Notes under the pieces: generated by a model | Seen by the model: only the letters and a program-made list of their open reading frames with translations | Database searches by the model: none | Told to the model about the DNA's origin: nothing | Part shown: positions 1 to 13,890 of the stretch, piece after piece | Position numbering within the stretch: position 1 is the stretch's first letter | How the letters are laid out: the number at the start of each line of letters is the position of its first letter | Made by a program: the position numbers and the translations under genes | DNA from: Sinohyriopsis cumingii | Lineage: Eukaryota; Mollusca; Bivalvia; Unionida; Unionidae | Assembly: GCA_028554795.2 (NCBI GenBank) | Contig: CM068824.1 | Location: 161,522,130 to 161,586,129 of the forward strand | Length of the DNA stretch: 64,000 nucleotides | Direction of reading: 5' to 3'

Positions 1-1735
1 TCATTCAAAATGATCCTGAGTCAAGATGTGAAAATAAAATACAGGCATGATTTCTATTTGGGACCTACGGGACAATAATTGGCTGTTTTCGTACTACGTC
101 AGTCGCCATCATACCATTACGTGATACCCTAGATAAGCAGTTAATAGATCCGGATGGAAAACGTCATCTCGACAACAAATGGGTTGATCACTGAGTTTTT
201 CGGGACAAACAACATACTGATCGCCGAAAATCCGGCTGTTTTTTGTATGTGGATAAAAGTGTTACAACCACTCTTTCAGGTAAGTTAGGCAGACGGATTA
301 TTTGAGAAAAAGAACGTACAACTTAAACACGTTGTAATTAGCCAGTCACAATACATTTAATCTAATCAATTGAAGTAATTCGAATGACGAACAAGTGATG
401 AATACTATCTCTTCCTAAAAGTGGGTGATTTTTTATCGGCATTCTTCTTACGAATCCTAGGGACATTGTAATCGAATTTCAAGAAAGAAATGGCGACAGA
501 TTTAGGTCTTTAGACATAATTACACTCACCTTTCTCCCTGCAAAAACATAATTTCATATTTTCATGATCGGTATTGGAACAGGGTGGGGTGAACTATTGC
601 AATAGAAAGCTCTTACCTTAGACGACTCTACATCATTTACCTGCTGGCTAAATGTCCAGTTTGCCTATTGTCGCCATTCAACTGTACACTTTGTAGAAGA
701 TATAACTAACAAAACACAACATTCCGGTCTCCCCAAAGTCATCTGGCTGTTATACATTTCTTTGACACAGCGTGCACGCAGTATGCAACAAGATCACTGA
801 AATTCCGTCAACCATATCATTATCTCCTTTTAAAGATAAATAAATCAGACTATCACAACCATTTAAAGGTAGAGCAGATAAGTAAAACATATTTTTATAG
901 TTATTATTGAAACTACTATGCCATTTGCAAACGATATTGTCAAACTTTCGAAATTACCTGGGGCAATATGTTCCATTTGTTACAGAGAAGACAATGTTAA
1001 AAAGTGAATCTGGGTTTTATTGCATTTCGGAAAAACGTCATCCAAATTATAAAAAAACAACAACCGCATATGTTTATGAACCTGAAGAAGCGGCGAATCT
1101 TTAGTAGAAGGAAATGATTCCCGGAATTATTTATCTAGACCCCTTCCGTCCCCCCTCTCCACCTTTCTCCAACTCAGAAGACAGCTCTTCCCTGTCAAAT
1201 ATTTTCAACACCGATTATTAAAAGTCATCCATTGAAAAGAACATTAGCCCAGTCTCTCTGAAGATTGGCAAATAAATTGATCAATAGCCCAACCTCTCTG
1301 TGGGTTCATTCCATCATGAATTTCTTATCATACTTGGTGTTTCCGTCAGCACAAAATAATTTTGTTTTGTACTCATTCTTTCTTTCTTGTAGCCTATGTT
1401 CTCTTGACTGAAGTAGTTACTGGATTTATTTTCTTTTCCGGACAACTCTGGATTCGTTGTCTTTTCGGGGCATGCTTCCAGAAATGTTTTTGCTCTCACA
1501 GCATATTTACCATCTCTAAAAAAATGAATACCATCTATCACAAAACGCTAAAAAGGAGTTTATCTACTATTGGAAAGATTTAAGTCGTGTGAGAAATACA
1601 ATAAAACTCAGAGTTTGCAATTTGGCTTTAATTCTAGAGTAGTAAACGCAACATACTAAACAGCATAATTTCGAAAACTTTATTTCCAACGGCAAGAAAA
1701 CTTTTGATATGCAAACTATTCTATAACAGGTTCGA
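1..1735. other. AT-rich sequence without recognisable gene
   Basis: Open frames here are short and lack recognisable domains or composition. I see no repeat array, RNA gene or promoter that I can support. Confidence 0.5.
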
Positions 1736-1949
1736 TTTACCTTGAGATAGTTGTTTCAGTCAGTTAGTGCATTGGAAGTAGACTTTGAAGGTTTAGAATT
1801 AAAATTATGTAGCCCTCGGAACAATAGTTATTCTGGTCTTACCAAAGTTTCTTAACAGTGTGACAGGAAGTTCAATCCAGTTCTTAACTTCACGTAATTT
1901 TCACTTAAAATAAGCCACTAACTGACTGAAACAACTATTTCAAGGTAAA
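1736..1949. mobile_element. Short hairpin element (MITE-like), 214 bp
   Basis: The first 34 bases (1736-1769, beginning tttaccttga) recur in reverse complement at 1916-1949 with one mismatch (33 of 34). The interior has no reading frame. Terminal inverted repeats on a ~200-bp non-coding unit are typical of miniature inverted-repeat elements. No clear target duplication is visible at the edges, so the family is unknown. Confidence 0.6.
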
Positions 1950-2878
1950 CCGAGGCGAGATAATGTACAACCACGTCTGAAGTTGTGGGAAAAAAATCAA
2001 AAGACATCAGTATGGTGGTCTAGATTGGGTCTACCGATGTACGTCCGTCTGAGAAGAAAATCGAAAATCGGTGTGCTTATCCAAACCTTAACCGACACCT
2101 ATAACGTGCCATGGAATGTTTTCATCAACACACATCTATAGTTCTTGCGGATTCCCATAAATACGACCGTTGAAGGCAGTAATTTCACTGCTTTATTTAA
2201 ATAGACCATCAGTAGGTTTATGCTATTCGGAGCGTCAACAGCAGTAGATACAAACTGATATTTTCGTTTGTAATCTGAAACACCATGACAAATTCCCTGT
2301 ATATGGATACACTCTTAAGGACTTGTCTCGTCTGCATATCGCTATAAATGGACCATCTCTTCCGTTGTTGTTCTTAAGTTCTGTAGGCAATAATGGGACT
2401 AAACAAACCTGTATCCGTATCCTTTACATGGTCGATGTGGAAATAATACGACCAGACGACACAATTTCCGCCAGTTCCACGTGTATGTAGACCCCAGAGA
2501 AAAGGAATCAGAATTAGCTATAAATTATGTAAATGCCTGGTTTCTTCAATATCTGTTGTTGAGAAGACTCAGTGTGGATGAATGGAGTAGGGTCTGGCTG
2601 CTGTTTTGTTTCCTAAAGACCACTCTAATTGGTCTCCAACTTCCGCTCTAATTATGGGCCCGAGAAGGTCGATAAACTACTCTTCCGACCACATACATTT
2701 TCTGTACATGTTGTTTTATATGTATACTCCCTGTACACCACCTTTTAATATTTGCTTCCGATAAATTCATTATTGTCTAGCACGTACATTTCTCCAGGCA
2801 AAAAAGAAAAATTAATTAATAAGCAATTCGTACAAATGACGTGTTTCCTTACAAGACAAGCTATTGTTTGACATTGAT
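1950..2878. other. No feature seen
   Basis: Unique-looking AT-rich sequence between the hairpin element and the satellite. No convincing gene. Confidence 0.4.
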
Positions 2879-5800
2879 ACATTTCAAATTTGAATCCTGC
2901 AAGCTTTTCTTTGGTTTTGATAGGTTTCAAATTTGAATCCTGAAAGCTTTTTCTTTGGTTATGATAGGTTAAAATTTGAATCCTGCAAGCCTTTCTTTGG
3001 TTATGATAGATTTCAAATTTGAATCCTGCAAGCGTTTTCTTTGGTTTTGATAGGTTTCAAATTTGAATCCTGAAAGCCTTTCTTTGGTTATGATAGATTT
3101 CAAATTTGAATCCTGCAAGCTTTTCTTTGGTTTTGATAGGTTTCAAATTTGAATCCTGAAAGCCTTTCTTTGGTTATGATAGATTTCAAATTTGAATCCT
3201 GCAAGCGTTTTCTTTGCTTTTGATAGGTTTCAATTTGAATCCTGCAAGCTTTTCTTTGGTTTTGATAGGTTTCAAATTTGAATCCTGCAAGCCTTTCTTT
3301 GGTTATGATAGATTTCAAATTTGAATCCTGCAAGCGTTTTCTTTGCTTTTGATAGGTTTCAAATTTGAATCCTGCAAGCCTTTCTTTGGTTATGATAGAT
3401 TTCAAATTTAAATCCTGCAAGCTTTTCTTTGCTTTTGATAGGTTTCAATTTGAATCCTGCAAGCTTTTCTTTGGTTTTGATAGGTTTCAAATTTGAATCC
3501 TGCAAGCTTTTCTTTGGTTATGATAGGTTAAAATTTGAATCCTGCAAGCTTTTCTTTGGTTATGATAGGTTAAAATTTGAATCCTGCAAGCTTTTCTTTG
3601 GTTTTGATAGGTTTCAAATTTGAATCCTGAAAGCCTTTCTTTGGTTATGATAGATTTCAAATTTGAATCCTGCAAGCGTTTTCTTTGCTTTTGATAGGTT
3701 TCAATTTGAATCCTGCAAGCTTTTCTTTGGTTTTGATAGGTTTCAAATTTGAATCCTGCAAGCCTTTCTTTGGTTATGATAGATTTCAAATTTGAATCCT
3801 GCAAGCGTTTTCTTTGCTTTTGATAGGTTTCAAATTTGAATCCTGCAAGCCTTTCTTTGGTTATGATAGATTTCAAATTTGAATCCTGCAAGCGTTTTCT
3901 TTGGTTTTGATAGGTTTCAAATTTGAATCCTGCAAGCCTTTCTTTGGTTATGATAGATTTCAAATTTGAATCCTGCAAGCTTTTCTTTGCTTTTGATAGG
4001 TTTCAATTTGAATCCTGCAAGCTTTTCTTTGGTTTTGATAGGTTTCAAATTTGAATCCTGCAAGCCTTTCTTTGGTTATGATAGATTTCAAATTTGAATC
4101 CTGCAAGCGTTTTCTTTGGTTTTGATAGGTTTCAAATTTGAATCCTGCAAGCCTTTCTTTGGTTATGATAGATTTCAAATTTGAATCCTGCAAGCGTTTT
4201 CTTTGCTTTTGATAGGTTTCAAATTTGAATCCTGCAAGCCTTTCTTTGGTTATGATAGATTTCAAATTTGAATCCTGCAAGCTTTTCTTTGCTTTTGATA
4301 GGTTTCAATTTGAATCCTGCAAGCTTTTCTTTGGTTTTGATAGGTTTCAAATTTGAATCCTGCAAGCCTTTCTTTGGTTATGATAGATTTCAAGTTTGAA
4401 TCCTGCAAGCGTTTTCTTTGCTTTTGATAGGTTTCGAATTTGAATCCTGCAAGCCTTTCTTTGGTTATGATAGATTTCAAATTTGAATCCTGCAAGCTTT
4501 TCTTTGCTTTTGATAGGTTTCAATTTGAATCCTGCAAGCTTTTCTTTGGTTTTGATAGGTTTCAAATTTGAATCCTGGAAGCTTGTCTTTGCTTTTGATA
4601 GGTTTCAAATTTGAATCCTGCAAGCCTTTCTTTGGTTATGATAGATTTCAAATTTGAATCCTGCAAGCGTTTTCTTTGCTTTTGATAGGTTTCAAATTTG
4701 AATCCTGCAAGCCTTTCTTTGGTTATGATAGATTTCAAATTTGAATCCTGCAAGCGTTTTCTTTGCTTTTGATAGGTTTCAAATTTGAATCCTGCAAGCC
4801 TTTCTTTGGTTATGATAGATTTCAAATTTGAATCCTGCAAGCGTTTTCTTTGCTTTTGATAGGTTTCAAATTTGAATCCTGCAAGCCTTTCTTTGGTTAT
4901 GATAGATTTCAAATTTGAATCCTGCAAGCGTTTTCTTTGCTTTTGATAGATTTCAAATTTGAATCCTGCAAGCCTTTCTTTGGTTATGATAGATTTCAAA
5001 TTTGAATCCTGCAAGCGTTTTCTTTGCTTTTGATAGGTTTCAAATTTGAATCCTGCAAGCCTTTCTTTGGTTATGATAGATTTCAAATTTGAATCCTGCA
5101 AGCGTTTTCTTTGCTTTTGATAGGTTTCAATTTGAATCCTGCAAGCTTTTCTTTGGTTTTGATAGGTTTCAAATTTGAATCCTGCAAGCCTTTCTTTGGT
5201 TATGATAGGTTTCAATTTGAATCCTGCAAGCGTTTTCTTTGCTTTTGATAGGTTTCAAATTTGAATCCTGCAAGCCTTTCTTTGGTTATGATAGATTTCA
5301 AATTTAAATCCTGCAAGCTTTTCTTTGCTTTTGATAGGTTTCAATTTGAATCCTGCAAGCTTTTCTTTGGTTTTGATAGGTTTCAAATTTGAATCCTGCA
5401 AGCTTTTCTTTGGTTATGATAGGTTAAAATTTGAATCCTGCAAGCTTTTCTTTGGTTATGATAGGTTAAAATTTGAATCCTGCAAGCTTTTCTTTGGTTT
5501 TGATAGGTTTCAAATTTGAATCCTGCAAGCCTTTCTTTGGTTATGATAGATTTCAAATTTGAATCCTGCAAGCGTTTTCTTTGCTTTTGATAGGTTTCAA
5601 ATTTGAATCCTGCAAGCCTTTCTTTGGTTATGATAGATTTCAAATTTAAATCCTGCAAGCTTTTCTTTGCTTTTGATAGGTTTCAATTTGAATCCTGCAA
5701 GCTTTTCTTTGGTTTTGATAGGTTTCAAATTTGAATCCTGCAAGCCTTTCTTTGGTTATGATAGATTTCAAATTTGAATCCTGCAAGCGTTTTCTTTGCT

Positions 5801-7765
5801 TTTGATAGGTTTCAAATTTGAATCCTGCAAGCCTTTCTTTGGTTATGATAGATTTCAAATTTGAATCCTGCAAGCGTTTTCTTTGCTTTTGATAGGTTTC
5901 AAATTTGAATCCTGCAAGCCTTTCTTTGGTTATGATAGATTTCAAATTTGAATCCTGCAAGCTTTTCTTTGCTTTTGATAGGTTTCAATTTGAATCCTGC
6001 AAGCTTTTCTTTGGTTTTGATAGGTTTCAAATTTGAATCCTGCAAGCCTTTCTTTGGTTATGATAGATTTCAAATTTGAATCCTGCAAGCGTTTTCTTTG
6101 CTTTTGATAGGTTTCAAATTTGAATCCTGCAAGCCTTTCTTTGGTTATGATAGATTTCAAATTTGAATCCTGCAAGCGTTTTCTTTGCTTTTGATAGGTT
6201 TCAAATTTGAATCCTGCAAGCCTTTCTTTGGTTATGATAGATTTCAAATTTGAATCCTGCAAGCTTTTCTTTACTTTTGATAGGTTTCAATTTGAATCCT
6301 GCAAGCTTTTCTTTGGTTTTGATAGGTTTCAAATTTGAATCCTGCAAGCCTTTCTTTGGTTATGATAGATTTCAAATTTGAATCCTGCAAGCGTTTTCTT
6401 TGCTTTTGATAGGTTTCAAATTTGAATCCTGCAAGCCTTTCTTTGGTTATGATAGATTTCAAATTTGAATCCTGCAAGCTTTTCTTTGCTTTTGATAGGT
6501 TTCAATTTGAATCCTGCAAGCTTTTCTTTGGTTTTGATAGGTTTCAAATTTGAATCCTGGAAGCTTGTCTTTGCTTTTGATAGGTTTCAAATTTGAATCC
6601 TGCAAGCCTTTCTTTGGTTATGATAGATTTCAAATTTGAATCCTGCAAGCGTTTTCTTTGCTTTTGATAGGTTTCAATTTGAATCCTGCAAGCTTTTCTT
6701 TGGTTTTGATAGGTTTCAAATTTGAATCCTGCAAGCCTTTCTTTGGTTATGATAGATTTCAAATTTGAATCCTGCAAGCGTTTTCTTTGCTTTTGATAGG
6801 TTTCAAATTTGAATCCTGCAAGCCTTTCTTTGGTTATGATAGATTTCAAATTTGAATCCTGCTAGCCTTTCTTTGGTTTTGATAGGTTTCAAATTTGAAT
6901 CCTGCAAGCTTTTCTTTGGTTATGATAGGTTTAAAATTTGAATTCTGAAAACTTTTTCTTTGGTTACGATAGGTTTAAAATTTGAATCCTGAAAGCTTTT
7001 CTTCGATATTGATACGCTTCAAATTTGGATCATGGAAGTTTTTTTTAGGTTTGATAGATTTCAAATTTGAATCCTGCAAGCGTTTTCTTTGCTTTTGATA
7101 GGTTTCAAATTTGAATCCTGCAAGCCTTTCTTTGGTTTTGATAGGTTTCAAATTTGAATCCTGCAAGCGTTTTCTTTGCTTTTGATAGGTTTCAAATTTG
7201 AATCCTGCAAGCCTTTCTTTGGTTATGATAGATTTCAAATTTGATTCCTGCAAGCCTTTCTTTGCTTTTAATAGGTTTCAATTTGAATCCTGCAAGCTTT
7301 TCTTTGGTTTTGATAGGTTTCAATTTGAATCCTGCAAGCTTTTCTTTGCATTTGATAGGTTTTAATTTGAATCCTGCAAGCTTTTCTTTGCTTTTGATAG
7401 GTTTCAAATTTGAATCCTGCAAGCTTTCCTTTGGTTTTGATAGGTTTTAATTTGAATCCTGCAAGCTTTTCTTTGCTTTTGATAGGTTTTAATTTGAATC
7501 CTGCCAGTTATAGTCTGGCATTGAAACTTTCAAATTTGGATTATGCATTAGTTTGTTTCTGTCTTGATATGTACGTTTCATATTTGAACGATGCAAGCTT
7601 TTGTTTTGTATAGATATGTTTCAAATTTGAATCATTCAAGGTTTCCTTTGGTATTGGTAGGTTTCAAATTTTGATCATGTCAGCTATTGTTTAATATTAA
7701 TGCGTGTCATATTTAGATCATGCCAGCTATTGTTTGGTATCGACAGGTTTCAAATTTGAATAAAT
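2879..7765. repeat. Large ~43-bp tandem satellite (~110 units)
   Basis: A ~43-bp unit (core tttcaaatttgaatcctgca plus a ctttctttggtt/ttgctttt variant half) is repeated for ~4.9 kb. Two main variants, 'gcaagcctttctttggttat' and 'gcaagcgttttctttgcttt', alternate and form a ~86-bp higher-order unit; larger blocks are also re-used (for example around 3429 and 5325). The interior is highly homogeneous while the right edge (7500-7765) fades into diverged copies, as expected when unequal exchange homogenises the centre. All open frames here are by-products of the repeat and occur on both strands. Confidence 0.95.
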
Positions 7766-8346
7766 AAATGCTCGTAAGGATACTTAAGCATGACCCCAGA
7801 GGGATCCCTTTGTGTGATCGTGGACCAAGAGAGACGATCTTTGTCAGATCTTGGTACGAGGCGACAAATTTGACGTAGAATGTAACGATCGGAATTTACT
7901 CAAATTATTTTAACAATCAAATGTCTGTTCTCTAATAGGATCGCTTTACGATAATCATTTCTGTCGTGATCAGTAGATCTGTAAAATATTGCCCAATATT
8001 GCAGTTAGTCAAAACATTACATGCATTAATTTTGCTGCGGAAACAGCTGTTACTATTTGCACTAAGATTACGCTGTTAGGAAAATTAAATCGTAACGTTC
8101 ACCTTGCCAGGAAGTAATCATCATTTATTTTCTTATGGCTATAAAAACTTAATTAATATTTGACCATTACATCTTTTATATATGCCTGACCATTATCTGT
8201 GATGTTATATTACTGTTTCGACACTATGACATGGGTTATTAGCACAGTACAAAATCCAATTAACTGACTGTCTGCATAACTGACTGCATATGACTATACA
8301 TCTACATTCATAAACTTATTCATCCATATATCTGTAACCATATATC
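7766..8346. other. No feature seen
   Basis: AT-rich spacer between the satellite and a LINE fragment, with no convincing gene or repeat array. Confidence 0.4.
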
Positions 8347-8700
8347 ATGTTTCATTTCATTCATATATCTTTAAACCATCAACAATTTTTAAAAAACCCT
8401 AAGCTCCCATTTCAGCAGAGAACTCAGTTTCTAAAGCGTTTGCTAGTCTATAAATCCTTACTTGGTTTGACTGCGGATTATCTTAAAAGTAAATTTAAAT
8501 TTGTTAAAAATGTACATACGTATAAACTAAAATCTATCTCAAACAATTTATATTTACCTAAACCAAATTCAGAGTTTTATAAGACCAGTTTTGCTTTTTT
8601 CGGAGCCACACTATGGAATTCCATACCGTCTTACATAAAGTCAGCTAACTCATGCCAAGCTTTTAAAAAGCTTCTTAATCAACATATACAGAAACAATAA
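8347..8700 (+). pseudogene. LINE reverse transcriptase C-terminal fragment (CR1/L2-like)
   Basis: The 117-residue open frame has the pattern of the thumb/C-terminal end of non-LTR retrotransposon ORF2: a 'LVYKSLLGLTADYL' block near residue 32 followed by 'FGATLWNSIPSYIKSA' near residue 88 and a final short helix. This is known of CR1/L2/Jockey-type elements, where the frame ends just before the 3' UTR. The catalytic RT motifs are absent, so this is a 5'-truncated insertion. A 36-bp minisatellite begins about 37 bp after the stop. Confidence 0.75.
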
Positions 8701-8737
8701 TTTGTACGATTTTTTTTATTCAGTACTGCTACTTTTT

Positions 8738-9680
8738 ACAACATTGTTATCGTGTACTCACCTATGATATTTTACAACATTGTTATCGTGTACTTACCTA
8801 TAATATTTTACAACATTGTTATCGTGTACTCACCTATAATATTTTACAACATTGTTATCGTGTACTCACCTATAATATTTTACAACATTGTTATCGTGTA
8901 CTCACCTATGACATTTTACAACATTGTTATCGTGTACTCACCTATGACATTTTACAACATTGTTATCGTGTACTCACCTATGACATTTTACAACATTGTT
9001 ATCGTGTACTCACCTATGACATTTTACAACATTGTTATCGTGTACTCACCTATGACATTTTACAACATTGTTATCGTGTACTCACCTATGATATTTTACA
9101 ACATTGTTATCGTGTACTCACCTATGATATTTTACAACATTGTTATCGTGTACTCACCTATGATATTTTACAACATTGTTATCGTGTACTCACCTATGAT
9201 ATTTTACAACATTGTTATCGTGTACTCACCTATGATATTTTACAACATTGTTATCGTGTACTCACCTATGATATTTTACAACATTGTTATCGTGTACTCA
9301 CCTATGATATTTTACAACATTGTTATCGTGTACTCACCTATGATATTTTACAACATTGTTATCGTGTACTCACCTATGATATTTTACAACATTGTTATCG
9401 TGTACTCACCTATGATATTTTACAACATTGTTATCGTGTACTCACCTATGATATTTTACAACATTGTTATCGTGTACTCACCTATGATATTTTACAACAT
9501 TGTTATCGTGTACTCACCTATGATATTTTACAACATTGTTATCGTGTACTCACCTATGATATTTTACAACATTGTTATCGTGTACTCACCTATGATATTT
9601 TACAACATTGTTATCGTGTACTCACCTATGACATTTTACAACATTGTTATCGTGTACTCACCTATAATATTTTACAGATA
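8738..9680. repeat. 36-bp minisatellite, ~26 units
   Basis: The unit (tacaacattgttatcgtgta + ctcacctatgatatttt) repeats with almost no divergence. Only the trinucleotide after 'ccta' varies (taa, tga with atatt or acatt). Because 36 is a multiple of three, one frame stays open as a 12-residue peptide repeat. It starts directly after the LINE fragment, so the seed was probably the LINE 3' tail. I do not believe it encodes a protein. Confidence 0.95.
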
Positions 9681-9777
9681 TTGGCTATTACATATTGGCC
9701 TTTGCATAATGTATTGTAGCAGCAGATCAGTTGTATAGATTTTAACGGTATTTGTTGTCTAATGACACCTCATCTTA

Positions 9778-9940
9778 GATACATACATACATACATACAT
9801 ACATACATACATACACACACACATATACGTACATACATACATACGTAAGTACATACATGCAAACATACATACACACATACATACATACATACATACATAC
9901 ATACATACATACATTCATACATACATACATACATACATAC
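9778..9940. repeat. (CATA)n microsatellite
   Basis: Imperfect tetranucleotide repeat catacatacata with interruptions (cacacac, cgtac). Confidence 0.9.
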
Positions 9941-10778
<838 letters not shown>

Positions 10779-10939
10779 GGAGGATAAGGCAATGTTGAGA
10801 ATAAATTAATATATGGGCAAAATCAATTATTCGATTAAAGTTTTTTCTTCAAATAAGGAACATATTTCTCATGTCTCCTTATACAACGATGCAAAGGTTT
10901 TTTTTTTTGTCTTCTTTGTACTTTTATTCATGATGTAAC

Positions 10940-11570
10940 TCTAACATTTAATTTAAGTTCAAAGGAAACACATTTCCTAAAGGTTGAAAGGAAGAAGTAG
11001 ACCAACTTATTCGGATGTCTGGGCATAATTTGTCCTCTAAAAATGTTTTCATTCCTTGAGATTCTGATATGTTACAATTTAAATCAGTTGCTGGGAAAAC
11101 ATTACGAATTTCAAAGATAGCTCTGCAAGGATGTGGAGAGTCATCCAACAGTAAACGAGCATCACCAGAGTACTGACCTATTTTAAATTCTCTGCCATGA
11201 TATAAAATACTGTTAATATTTCTGTTCTTCTTGAGGTCAGTGGAGAGAAGTTATATTACAATAATAAATAAGTATGGACATAATTGTTCTCCCTGACGAT
11301 ACCCTCCATTCAAATAAAAGAACTAAGACAAGTTACCATTGTTGATGACACTGATTTTGTATTTATTGTAAAATGCTCAAAACCACTGATAAATACAATC
11401 ACACAAATTAAAATATTTCACAGCATTTTCCAAACAATCTCCTTGAATGGGGTCAAACGTTTTCTCAAAATCGTTTAATGAAAAAGTTCAGACTGAATTG
11501 TTTCAATGAGGTAGTTCATAAAATCATATAAAAGTCTAGTGTTTCCCCCTCTATAAAACCTTTCTGAGAA
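10940..11570 (-). pseudogene. LINE reverse transcriptase relic (L1/Tx1-like)
   Basis: Read on the minus strand in broken frames, the sequence shows the RT core in order: 'DSQKGFIEGGNTRLLYDFM' near 11540, a decayed finger/palm segment, 'NGGYRQGEQLCPYLFI' near 11290 (the RT-4/B' motif, normally GxxQG-plus-PYLF), and 'KIGQYSGDARLLLDDS' near 11150 where the catalytic YADD box is changed to YSGD. Multiple stops and frame changes separate the blocks. The QKGF-xxG-xNTR arrangement is typical of L1-clade elements. A dead, old insertion. Confidence 0.7.
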
Positions 11571-11699
11571 TCACTAATAGTAGTAAGGCTATTTCATATT
11601 AAAGCTGATGTTATTATATAGTACATATTTAGCAATGAAATTTCATTACAACCTTTGAAGCAAATCTAAATCTTCTGGGTTTATACTCTTTTGGAATAC

Positions 11700-12757
11700 A
11701 TCTGATACTTCTCAGAGACTGGAGTTCGGAAAAAGTTTTGATTTCATATCCCAAACTTAGAAATCATTCCAAACACAACTTTTAAAAGTGAATCTTAGTT
11801 CAAATCCCAATGAAATTCAAAATGGAAGGCGATGACGTCTATAATAACCTACGAAGTGCAGATGTGTCAACAGTATCTTGTTGAATCACAGTAAATAGTA
11901 TTCCAGTTTTTAATTCAGCATAAATTTTAATGAATGTCTTTGTCCAAGAAGTTTGTCAGAGCACTTTTGTATTTCCAGGGAAAACAATCACTTGAATGTA
12001 ATAATTTGAAGAAAAATAAAATTCAGCCCAAACTGGTCACAACATAATACAACTTGACGTTTCAAATGTTTTAAGCCCAACTTACTAGCTTTTATCAAAA
12101 CATCAGATATACGACTATCTAAGACTAGATTCCCGGATGAGGGTCTCAAGTTCATTCTTCTGGAAAAAATAGAAGTTTGTTACCAACTGACACATGATAC
12201 CTGTCACTTAGCCCAGGTATGACCTTGACTCATCTTAATGATTCTTACTTTGAAAAAGATAACAAATGTTTTAAATAAAATTTATTTACCAAAACTATCA
12301 CTGATTTAGGAACAAGATCAGCATCTAGTTACAATGTTTTATGAAGCTATTATTAGTTGTTTACACCAACGAAATAAAAAAAATAAAAAAGACAGTCAGG
12401 TCAAACAGAACTGTACTCAGTTCTGGACAAGGTCAAGTCCAGTAAATACTGTTACATTACAATAGCATGTAATGGAATAAAAAAAATATTTAAAACTAAC
12501 AGACAAATAATTAAATTAAATATACATAACACCAGCTACTACAAAACAAAATGAGAATGAGTTCTGAAAAAAAACCAAAATCCATTATAAGTAAATGCAT
12601 ACATGTATACTTACAAATATTAAGGATTGGAAGAGTCTAATGACGAGTTTGAAGCAGAATCATTGCAATGCCTGTGTAACATATTCTTTTATGATAATAA
12701 CAATAGTAAGAATAATGCTAATGATAATAGCAACAACATTAATAATTAGCGATATCT
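11700..12757. other. No feature seen
   Basis: AT-rich sequence, probably further decayed mobile-element DNA, with nothing I can name. Confidence 0.35.
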
Positions 12758-12761
12758 TTCG

Positions 12762-12800
12762 TCGTCATCATCACCATCATCATCATCATCATCATCAGTA
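12762..12800. repeat. (CAT)n microsatellite
   Basis: Thirteen or so trinucleotide units with one ACC interruption. Confidence 0.9.
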
Positions 12801-13086
12801 TATTTCTGTCTATTAGAGACATGTCGTAGCTTATTCTAAACCATTGCTTTACTATAAATTAAACATTGCTCCTCCCATGCAGCACATATCATGAGCAGCA
12901 TAATAACTGATACATTGTAATTTTTGGTTATCTCTGTAGCTGCAACGTATTCATGATGATTAAGATGTTTTAGAGTTACAACTAAAACACTAACTGCAAC
13001 TCAGCAGACTTAATAATATCAAAGCAATCAATCAAATACTCAGTAAATCTCGTCTTATCCAGGTATTGGGTACAATCATCCAATTA

Positions 13087-13430
13087 CAGAGTACAATTAA
13101 CCAGCTACACTGCTAAAGGGTATAATCAACCAGTTACATCGCACTATGATCTAGTTACAGGGTACAATCATCCAGTTACATCGTACAATGATCTAGTTAC
13201 AGGGTACGATCATCCAGTTACATCGCACTATGATCTAGTTACAGGGTACAATCATCCAGTTACATCGTACAATGATCTAGTTACAGGGTACGATCATCCA
13301 GTTACATCGCACTATGATCTAGTTACAGGGTACAATCAACCAGTTACATCGCACTATGATCTAGTTACAGGGTACAATCATCCAGTTACATCGCACTATG
13401 ATCTAGTTACAGGGTACAATTATTCAGGGT
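13087..13430. repeat. 42-bp minisatellite, ~8 units
   Basis: The unit combines 'gatctagttacagggtacaa' and 'tcatccagttacatcgcact'. Variants at 'tacaatcatc/tacgatcatc' and 'gcacta/gtacaa' alternate, giving an 84-bp higher-order pattern. The first units near 13060-13130 are diverged. Confidence 0.93.
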
Positions 13431-13705
13431 GAAGTCATCAAAACAAGTTAGGATGAAAAGGAATAATGATCACCATAAATTGAACTTACACAATAATAAA
13501 AAAGACTTTATCTATGGAATATTCTGGCTGATCTTTTTTTCCATACCTAAAGATGTAAAAGACAAATAGAGCTTATAAATAGTATCACCAACAAGCAAAA
13601 TGATAAACTAAATGAATGAGCTACACAGTGAATGAAACTGGAGAAAAACAGACATAGGAAACAGGCCTAATTTTAGGAAAATCAACAGTTATCTTTCAAA
13701 TCGTT

Positions 13706-13718
13706 ATGTATGTATGTA

Positions 13719-13817
<99 letters not shown>

Positions 13818-13840
13818 GTAAATATGGATGTATGGATGTA

Positions 13841-13889
<49 letters not shown>
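13706..13889. repeat. Compound (TATG)/(TA)n/(TG)n microsatellite
   Basis: A short tatg run, then ~95 bp of TA repeats, then a tatgtatg region passing into a ~45-bp TG run. Confidence 0.95.

Positions 13890-13890
<1 letters not shown>

Noticed and set aside
2879..7765. Long open frames (up to 217 residues) inside the 43-bp satellite, with KSIITKERLAGFKFETYQ-type repeats
   Set aside because: They exist on both strands and in several frames purely because the unit lacks stops. No promoter, and non-multiple-of-three units shift the frame.
8752..9738. 328-residue protein of 12-residue repeats
   Set aside because: A direct translation of a 36-bp minisatellite, near-identical at DNA level including third positions. 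No sign of protein-level selection.
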